DNA from: Phlyctochytrium arcticum
Taxonomy: Eukaryota > Chytridiomycota > Chytridiomycetes > Chytridiales > Chytridiaceae
Length of the DNA: 64,000 bases
Direction: 5' to 3'
Assembly: GCA_025602905.1 (NCBI GenBank)
Contig: JAHLKI010000023.1
Span: forward strand, 62,001 to 126,000
Every line of letters starts with the position of its first letter. Within the stretch, counting starts at the first letter, position 1. Of the stretch, positions 55,994 through 64,000 are shown one piece after another. The notes below the pieces were generated by a model, which worked only from the letters and a program-made list of their open reading frames with translations, had not been told where the DNA came from and did no database searches. The translations under genes and the position numbers were made by a program.

Positions 55994-57401
55994 TCATGCT
56001 GGCAGAGCCTCACGTATCAGTCGCTTCTGCGTATCTTTGAGATACGTCGGGAATGATATCTCAAACCTAAGCCGAAGGTTTCCCCTTTTCTCGGGAGTTT
56101 TGGAAAGTGGCATGCCTTCATTCAGAATAATCTTTTCGTACTCGGGACTGCGCGAGGAAGTGAACGGATTAATTTGGCGTCGAAATACAAGTCTTACAAA
56201 GATAAACTTACTGGACAACTTCGTTGACTGGGATTTTTAAAATTCGCCCATCAAGCGTCTTGATTTCCACAATCGACCCCGTCAATGCCTGCACCAACGT
56301 CATTTTGGCCTTAAAACACAAATCATTGCCTTCTCGAACAAAATGGCGGTGCGGTGCTTCTACGACTTTAAATACTATATCCGAGGGAATCTTGTTGGGC
56401 CCTTGATCGCCTTCCCGTGGGAACGAGATGAGGGTACCTGCGCGCCAACCCTTGCGAACATCGATTGTGAGGAGTTTCTCGGCGGGGGAAGTGGTGGTGT
56501 TATCGTCGTTCAATGTCTTGAATAACAAACCTTCGTTAATATATTACAACTTTGCCCCACACAAAAACACTTACCTTGCGCGTCACTTTGAGTTTCTTGA
56601 CTGTTCCCAAATACAGTTCTTCGAGTGTCAGCTCCAAATCTCGTTCCAATGGGGCATCCTGCGTGGGTCCGTTCAGCGGATTGGGTTGGTCCGAGGGCCG
56701 GTTCATCCCGTACAGGCCTCCGAATTTTGTTCCAAAGGTGGGTGCTGCGGCTGCCGTGGTGGTTGTTGGCGCGGCGGGGGTCCCCGTATGAACGGCAAAG
56801 AAATCTATCATGAATCTTATCAATTTTGGACTTGTAGAGTGTTGGAAATGAAATCAACGCACCAGCAAACGGATTCTTGCCTCCAAAGAATTGGGAAAAT
56901 GTTTCTTCGGGTTGGCCATGGTACTGATATCCACCTGGAAATCCTTCAAATCCTACAAGCACATATCATCAGTCCCCATTAGTGATGCCAAATTGAATTG
57001 CCCGCTCATTGGCTAACCTTCACGAGCCGGTACACCATTTTTCAATCCTTTAGGCCCATACTGATCGTAAATGGCTCGACGTTGGGCTGTTTGGGCTAAT
57101 GGATAAGCAAAACTACTATTTTTTGTCTTTCTTCCCGGGGAAACTTGCCATTACTGAGTACATCGTATGCTTCCCCGATTAAAGAAAACTGGTGGAGAGC
57201 TTCTGGTGAAACGTTTTTTTCTGGGTGGTACTGTTTTGTCGCATAAATTGGTTTGAAAACGTCGAAATTTTGAACATGGGTGTTGGTACTTACCTTTAAT
57301 GCCAATTTGCGGTACGCTCGTTTGATTCCTGCATCGTCGACGGAGCGATCTACGGACAGGGTTTTATAGTAGTCGCCCGATGCGTATGCCGTTGCGGCCA
57401 T
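55994..57401 (-). CDS. DNAJB13: DNAJB13/RSP16-type DnaJ protein with HPE in place of HPD
   Basis: Seven exons: 57294-57401, 57149-57230, 57018-57095, 56863-56952, 56575-56804, 56212-56516 and 55994-56147, 348 residues. The J domain ([20 protein letters not shown], then KLALKYHPEKN) has HPE instead of the Hsp70-activating HPD; animal DNAJB13 also lost the Asp. There is a G/F-like stretch with FFGGKNPFA and an Ala/Thr-rich insert. Both type II substrate domains follow ([65 protein letters not shown]) without a zinc finger. DNAJB13 is radial spoke protein 16 and helps build spokes of motile cilia. DNAJB1-like chaperones are the alternative. Intron 2 has a GC donor. Confidence 0.83.
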
Positions 57402-57622
57402 CTCTTGTGGATTTCTTAGGCCGGATCACTGGTGTGATGATGATCTGTTGTCGTCGGGATTTCAATCGTATCGGCTTACATAACCTGATTCTTACAAACA
57501 AATGGATTGGCATCAAACTCAGCATCAAATTTACAATTAGAAATTTGGGGTATATACGATGATACATGGAAATCTATTGCGGCTGAATAAACTGGGGTGC
57601 GTAAATGCACGCTGGGAAAGTC

Positions 57623-59333
57623 TCACGCGTCGTCGTCCCCACTGACGATCCATTCCCGTACTTGCTCGACGTGCTGCATCAATCGAGACTTTAGGGGACC
57701 CATGTGTCGTAAAAGCGCGGGTACAAGCTCGACGCCAAACTCTAGGTTCCCCCGCTCCACCATTTTGACAATATCCTCAGCCATATCATGCGACACGCCC
57801 GATCGCCTCCCAGCCACGGGTTTTCCACCATCTTGTGCCGTGGATGACGGGTCCAACAACATCTCGGCCAGAACGCGTAGATGGTGCTGGGTAGGGGGTG
57901 CGGCAGAGGGTTTGTCTTCGGCATAGTCACCGAGGGATATAAGAACTTGGATCTGCTCCAGATCCTTCATGAAGGGGTTTTGTAGGATGTGGAGTTTGGG
58001 GTGGGGAAGACCTGAGGTCATGTCGTTCATGTCCAAGAACAAGAGTTTGAGATCTAATGCACAAAACCAGTCAGCTTGTGTGTATAAGACTACCAAAAAC
58101 GCGTTTTCAGATCTCTCACGTACCCTCAATATGTAAAGCAAACTTTTTCAGGTTCATTGCATCTCCGTATATATGTCGTTGCATTTTCTGGAGCGCCTCG
58201 GGCACAACCAGTCCCCCTCCCTTGGTCCCATATACCTTTTGCCGTCCGTCATCTTGACAGTCGTCGGCTTCAAAATCATCATCCCAACTTTCCATCTTCA
58301 TCTTCAAGCCGCAATCACCGTCATCCTCATCTTCTTCCAGCCATCGCTTTGTTTCCTCGTATTCAGCCGCAACAGCCGTATCTGAACTCACTCCGACCAG
58401 GCCACCCTCTCTGCCGCCTGCATGTCCCGCAAAGCGTCGCTCGGCCTTTGCGCGAACGCTGGGGACAATCCAGTTGTGTGCATCCAGGCCGAGATCCCAG
58501 TCCTCCTCATCATGGCCCATAGCATCGTCATCCGGGACTTCGTTCAAGAAGAAAGATTCATCGTACATTTTGAGTAGACCCGTGGGTGCGGATTGGATAC
58601 GGCGGGGAGAGATGTTGCGCTCTGTAGGGAACGGTTCGGCTGGTGGTCGGGGCTCCATGTTTGAGGGGAACGGTTCGCGGTCATTGAGAATGGGATGCTC
58701 CTCGCCTGCGTGAGCTTGTATAGAGGGCTGATGTAAAGCCATTGGCCGGCGGCTCGCCTGCCCGACTATAGACATGACCTGCACGTCCGTAAAGCCAAAC
58801 TCTTTATCAAAGTCCATCTCCTCTTCCTCTTCCCCTGCGACCACCTTGCCTCTTGCCGCATCTCGAATCCGTATAGATTCGGGATCTGGGACGGATGGGA
58901 TGGGTGGCAGGGGCGATGTTGGAGCTGGGGCCAAAGGCTTGACGGTGGAGAGAAGTGGCCCCCTTTCACGGGTCAGACCTTCATCTGCTGCTTGAACATC
59001 TGCGCGTAGGACGCTCAAGCTCTGAGCGCGTCGTGTTGCAACTCCCCGCGGTTGCGGGACCTCTGATGATGTGGGGGTGGGATGTGACTTTCTCGACAGG
59101 CATGCTGGTAATTTAAAGTGGACTCGGATGGTAGAGAAGAATGATGGGAGGGCAGGTGTAGCGAGGGGCCCGGTGGCAATGAGGATCTAATGTAGTCAAA
59201 GGTTGTGAGCCAAGAGAGATACATCCGCGAGGATTTGAATAAGTGAACTTACAGCATTGACCGACTTTTTGATTTTTGGTTTCTTTCCCCCCGTATTAGT
59301 TTCCTTTTTGGCGACCATCGTCTTCTTTTGCAT
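57623..59333 (-). CDS. WDDDFE-motif protein, possibly Byr4/Bfa1-like cytokinesis scaffold
   Basis: Three exons: 59253-59333, 58124-59186 and 57623-58053, 524 residues, phases continuous. Basic start (MQKKTMVAKKETNTGGKKPK), long disordered middle, acidic stretches (AGEEEEEMDFDKEFGFTD; WLEEDEDDGDCG), then ESWDDDFEADD. After that comes VVPEALQKMQRHIYGDAMNL, then KKFALHIEDLKLLFLDM. This combination of WDDDFE, a VPxxL..Q helix and an LxxFAxHIExLKxL helix is what I recall from Byr4/Bfa1 proteins, which scaffold the GAP controlling septation. The C-terminal helices (MAEDIVKMVERGNLEFGVEL) have no clear match. The identification is tentative. Confidence 0.6.
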
Positions 59334-60420
59334 TGGACGCCTTGCCTAAACAAACCGTTTTCCGAATGTTGCAGCTACGCGTGTCTCTGAGATCTGGCTC
59401 CGCGCTTATGTCAGTTTTAATCTTTTGCATCACATATAGACTATACCCCATCTTTTACTTTCGACACCATTATTCTGGACCTCTGCATGATATCTGGAAG
59501 ATGCCTTGTGAACATAGCTTTTGGAAACAGCTGCAGGACGCCCTCATCCCAGAACCATGCCCATCAAATCTGACCCGACCTACACATATATGATACGAGA
59601 CCTCGAGTAGTTGCACATGTATAAGCGAGTAGCAAGTACCGGTATAAGGACGGCGTACCAACCAGATCACTCTGATTAGAGATCACTGGGATCAGGAATG
59701 GGGAATGTAACGGGGATGTACCAAACTGGTAGTCATGCACGAAATGAATCTTTCTCAATTGACTATGCCAGCACCACTTCGTCCTTCCATCCAGAACAAC
59801 CCATGCATGCCCATTGCACGAGTTGTACTTTACTATGCCAACCTAAAGTCAAGAATGTATAGCTGAGCGTGTAATAATTGTAGATCTCTTCGCACGATGA
59901 ATGTCTTTTTCACCCCAGATCACCCAGCCGGTTTTTGGTCTAAAGGTCAGACTAATGGCATTGTGAGTATGCTACCGGTATTGAATTCAGTAAGAATGAA
60001 TCCCCGAAAGATAGCAAGTCCAAATGGAATACTATGAATCTCTACACCAACATTTCTTTTGTGTGCTCCGGTGTTGTAAAAACTCCACGACCGGGCAATC
60101 GTCCACCGGCTTTGACGGGACGACCGTAAAACAACCTTTTCGCAGATATCACACCCAAAAAAGCTCAATTGCGCCCGCACTCGGCCCGCTCAAAGGCAAC
60201 GTTTTTGCTCTAGTCTATCACTGCCTTTCCCACCGACAGATTCCGGGTGGAGTCTTCAAACTATAGCGACGAGGATCACTTGCATTTACCTGTGAAGTTT
60301 TGTCCAATCGCAGCAAAGCTGACGGGCTTTGGCAACAGGGATCTCCAGAGTTGTTGCTGACGACGAGGCCAATCTTGCCAGCTTCTGTGAGCCTTTGCAA
60401 CTTTGTACTGGTGCCGGTGA
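59334..60420. other. Intergenic, no gene seen
   Basis: About 1.1 kb between divergent genes. I see no exon chain, RNA gene or repeat in it. Confidence 0.4.
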
Positions 60421-63400
60421 ATGAAGGTATTGATGGGTGTTCTTGTTTATTTTCGACGTCGACGAAATGCTGAACATAATGTTGCATATATAGTTTGGAA
60501 AGTACATCCAGGCCCAGCAAACAGACTGGGCCGGACCGCAGTACCTCAACTACAAGGGTCTCAAGAAGATCATCAATTCGCTAAAGGCACCTCCAGAACA
60601 CCACCAATCCGCACCACGAGGCAGTGCCATCAATGAAAAGAATCTGGAGGAATACAAGGCCCTAAAGACGGAATTCTTCTTCAAGCTCGAACGAGAATTG
60701 GAAAAGGTCAACAAGTTTTATCTGCAAAAGGAAGCGGATCTAAAAGTACGTTTGCGATCGCTGGTCGATAAGGAACGTATCTCTCGAAATGCAAAGTCTC
60801 GCCAACGAAGAGCCAGTTTCTTGACATTACGAGAGGGATTTATCCAGTATCAGCATGATTTGACAAAGCTCCAACGGTTTGTTGAAGTGAATGCAACCGG
60901 ATTTCGCAAAATCTTGAAAAAGTGGGACAAACGCTCAAAGTCATCAACAAAGGAGCTGTATCTGTCCCGACAGGTCGAGATTCAACCCTGTTTCAACAAT
61001 GATGTCTTGGCAGAACTGACTGATCAAGCAACTATTCACCTGGCGGACATTGAAAACAATCTGTCGGAAGAGGACAGTAGCCCAACCCATCAAAATATCA
61101 GAGAGGCCACATCGATCGGAACAGTCTTTGAGACAGATGTAGAAGGCGAACTGACCGGTGCCGTCAATTCCGAAAACCCCATCGTTCTGCAAGAGTTTTT
61201 GAGATCCTCACATTGGACCAGCATTCCTGATGCAGAGTCAGCCCACAAGGAGTGGTTGAGTCGCGCGTTTTTGGGAGTTTGCGTGGATGCCAGTGACGAA
61301 TGTTTACAAGTCCTACTTGACACAGCCAAAGTGGATTGCAGTTATTCCGACGATATCACTGGCCGGACCTGCTTGCACGAAGCATCTGTCGCTGGTCGTC
61401 TGAGCGTGTTGCAAAAGGCTTTACAGCGAGGTGCAAAAGTGGAGGCTACAGACGTCTATGGACGAACCGCCTTGCATTATTCCGTAATGAACGGCCAATC
61501 CGACTGTACAGAGTTTCTCCTTTTGTCGGGCGCCAATGTTAATTCCATTGATCATGATGGATGTACCGCGCTAGTCCATGGAATAACATCGGGACATACC
61601 AAATGCGTCGAGATGCTCATTGCGCATAATGCAGTCGTAGAACCTCAGTCGCCCACCGCCCCCATTCCGCTCAGTTTGGCATGCCAGCATGGGCAGAAAG
61701 ATATTGTCCTTCTTCTGCTCAAAAAAGGTGCTCAACTCGCCGCTAACGCCGAAGGACTTTTCCCGTTGCACTTGACATCCCGAGAAGGACATGCAGAAAT
61801 CACGCAAGTGCTCATCTCACACGGCGCAGATGTCAATGGCGCAGATCACTTTAATGGATGGACGCCCATATTCTACGCTGCATCCGAGGGACATCTCATG
61901 TGTGCTAAAGTACTGCTCAATGCCGGGTGCCATATCGATACGGAAGACGAACATAATTGGACCCCATGGACCTATGCGTTATACCGTGGACATATCCGTG
62001 TTGCAAAGCTTCTTGAGCGGCCCAACGTACCAAAGCAAATGTCACAGAGCCTGGTCGCAACTCGGGATAGTGGTATTCAGCCTATGGCACCCAGCGCCTT
62101 ATTTTTCCAATCAAATGTTCCCGCGCCAGTCCAGGACGACGCCGAAATAGACCAACTCCCCGATCTCTCTCTCCCTCCTCCCATCATTCCATTCCGAATT
62201 TACGGCCACGCTTTCCTTGACAAGAAATGCTATGTACAGATTACGTTTCGTAGCACGGATTTCGGGGCCCGGTCTCCTATTTCGTTAATCGGCACCCAAT
62301 CCTCTGCATCGCTCAAGATGGCCATCACGAGCCGACCCGAAGTGGGAATTCCTTACAGTGTCATCTTGCCACCGCAGGATGACCTAGAGGTGTACACTTT
62401 TTCCGTGGAGGATATCAGCCAATTCTCGCTCCAATTTGACGTATACCCCACTTTTGGCACAAAACCCATCGGTCGAGCTGTCGCATTGGCATCCCAACTC
62501 AGCATGGTCCGCGATCAGAGCTGGAACGGGGCGGGCGAGAGCGAAACCATCATTTGTCCGCTGTTTGATACCCATCTGCGCGTGGTCGGTGAAATCTCAT
62601 TTGGGTATGCGGTTGTGAAGCCATTTGTGCACCCCAGCTTGCGGATTGGCGGAAAAGTCGAGACCTATTGGAAGACGACCAAAGTGGTGGGCGGAAACAA
62701 GGCTGCGGATGGGGTCCATTCCTTCATTACAGCGTCATCCTTGGCCGAAGAGTACATTCAAGTTGTCGTGCAACCTACGGCCGACGGCGTCCCTGTTCTC
62801 TACTCGGATTGGTATTTACCCATGACTAGAGTATCCCTTGGAGTGGCCTCTACCACCTTTGCCCAAGCCAGAGACATCCATGCCAAGGCACAAGCAGACA
62901 AGAGCAGTCAATCTAATGGCCTGGTCCCTCCGAGCCCGAACACCTCAATGGAATCGTACTTGACCCAATCACAACGCTGGACCACCCAGGATCTGGCCAA
63001 ACTCGTTTGCAACTCCATGCGGAGTTTGCGCGAGGTTCTTATGGTAGGGGTTTCCTGTCCTACTATGATAGCCTAGCATCTAACGTATCCCCCACAGAGT
63101 CTCCCATCATCAGTTGGCATCAGCATTGTGCTTAAATACCCCACCAGCTCTGAACGAGCCCATTTCAAACTCAACAACCTCCCCGACATCAACTCATTCG
63201 TCGACGCTGTCCTGCAGAATGTCTATGACCACGCCGCGCACCGCTCCATCATCTTTTCATCGTTCAATCCGTCGGTTTGCACGGCGGTGAATTGGAAACA
63301 ACCGAATTATGGAGTCTTTTTTGGGACACGGTGTGGGTTTGGGTACGATGATGATCAGTCGGGGTCCAGCAAGCCAACCCAATCAGAGCACGATGCGCAG

Positions 63401-63755
63401 GCTGTCGGGGATGAATACGACGACTCACTGCTCACTATTGAGACGGACGTCCGCTGCTCGTCCATCAAAGAAGCCATCAAATTCGCCAAATCCAATAAAC
63501 TTCTAGGCGTCGTCTGTGAAGCTACACCCCTGGTAAACTTCCCCCGTCCCTTCTTCCAATCACTTTATCCATTTACTCATTTTACATCTCATATAGGTCC
63601 AAATGCCTACACTCATCCAAACGATCAAAGAGAGCGGTTTGATACTGGCAACCTGCGGATCGGCCAATGATGAGCCGGCCAATGTATCGATCCAGGAAGA
63701 GAATGGCGTGGACGCTATTGTTGTTAACCATATTTTCCGGTATAATGTCACATAG
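60421..63755 (+). CDS. PHO81: PHO81-like SPX-ankyrin protein with degenerate GDPD domain
   Basis: Four exons: 60421-60426, 60494-63043, 63098-63532 and 63597-63755, 1049 residues. The first exon is only ATG AAG; without it the SPX start (MKFGKYIQAQQTDW) is lost. SPX about 1-170, including the inositol-pyrophosphate-binding lysine helix GFRKILKKWDKR. Ankyrin repeats about 255-460 (GRTALHYSVMNGQSDCTEFL, SHGADVNGADHFNGWTPIFY). The C-terminal GDPD-like domain (about 715-1049) keeps the fold (EEYIQVVVQPTADGVPVLYS, GVDAIVVNHIF). It lacks the catalytic HR motif and the ExD of active glycerophosphodiesterases. That points to a PHO81-type phosphate-starvation CDK inhibitor and not to GDE1. It would act in the nucleus with a PHO80/PHO85-like pair. 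Confidence 0.88.
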
Positions 63756-64000
63756 GTGTATAGACACTTTTCTTCCCCAATTGTATATTCATTAAATTAT
63801 AACTACACCAACATTTCGAAACTTCGAAAAAAGATGTATGCACAACCACAGCACGCGGTGCGTGGGGTATCTAGATGCACAACACAACGCGTGCGAGAGT
63901 CGCCGCGCCAGACTCAGCCAGTCGCCGACCCACGCGTCTACTGCGCAGCTTTTGACCACACACAACTCGTGCGCATTCCCGCTGGATTCAATGGATGGTG
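63756..64000. other. 3' flank of PHO81, no gene seen
   Basis: Polyadenylation-type AT-rich sequence (ATTAAATTATAAC near 63791), a TTCGAAACTTCGAA palindrome pair and a GC-rich stretch at the edge. Confidence 0.35.

Overview
The window is eukaryotic nuclear DNA from a fungus, most likely a flagellated (zoosporic, chytrid-type) one. Most genes are cut by many short GT-AG introns, usually 48-75 nt. The gene content is fungal: an SPX-ankyrin PHO81-like protein, a GPI-anchored wall protein, an SWC5 homologue and an AAD-type reductase. It also holds axonemal or ciliary genes (SPEF1, CFAP418, DNAJB13) and ancient genes missing from yeasts (NELF-A, APH-1 of gamma-secretase). Exon joins were worked out by hand from splice signals, phase continuity and recalled family sequences. 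No database search was run.

Layout. 1-1.1 kb: end-truncated aldo/keto reductase (minus). 1.6-12.9 kb: tandem family of secreted proteins of about 330 residues. It has a decayed minus-strand copy, two intact copies, one copy with a late frameshift and one internally deleted remnant. A 2.25 kb repeat sits inside the array, and its inverted partner lies at 29.6-32.0 kb. 13-15.3 kb: F-box-like gene and GPI-anchored wall protein. 15.9-18.8 kb: NELF-A homologue. 21.7-27.2 kb: SH3-DH-PH Rho GEF. 27.4-38 kb: gene-poor stretch with a fold-back MITE, the second repeat copy, a small Ser/Thr-rich gene, an FMN reductase and a broken gene. 38-64 kb: dense region with three small genes, PUS1-type pseudouridine synthase, SPEF1, CFAP418, a DUF599 membrane protein, an aldo/keto reductase, OS-9/Yos9, SWC5, beta-COP, POP7, APH-1, DNAJB13, a WDDDFE-motif protein (possibly Byr4/Bfa1-like) and PHO81.

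How the genes fit together. SPEF1, CFAP418 and DNAJB13 lie within about 16 kb and point to a flagellated zoospore. Beta-COP, OS-9, APH-1 and the DUF599 protein serve the secretory and membrane system. NELF-A, SWC5, PUS1 and POP7 act in transcription, chromatin and RNA processing. The mobile elements and decaying paralogues concentrate in the first 35 kb.
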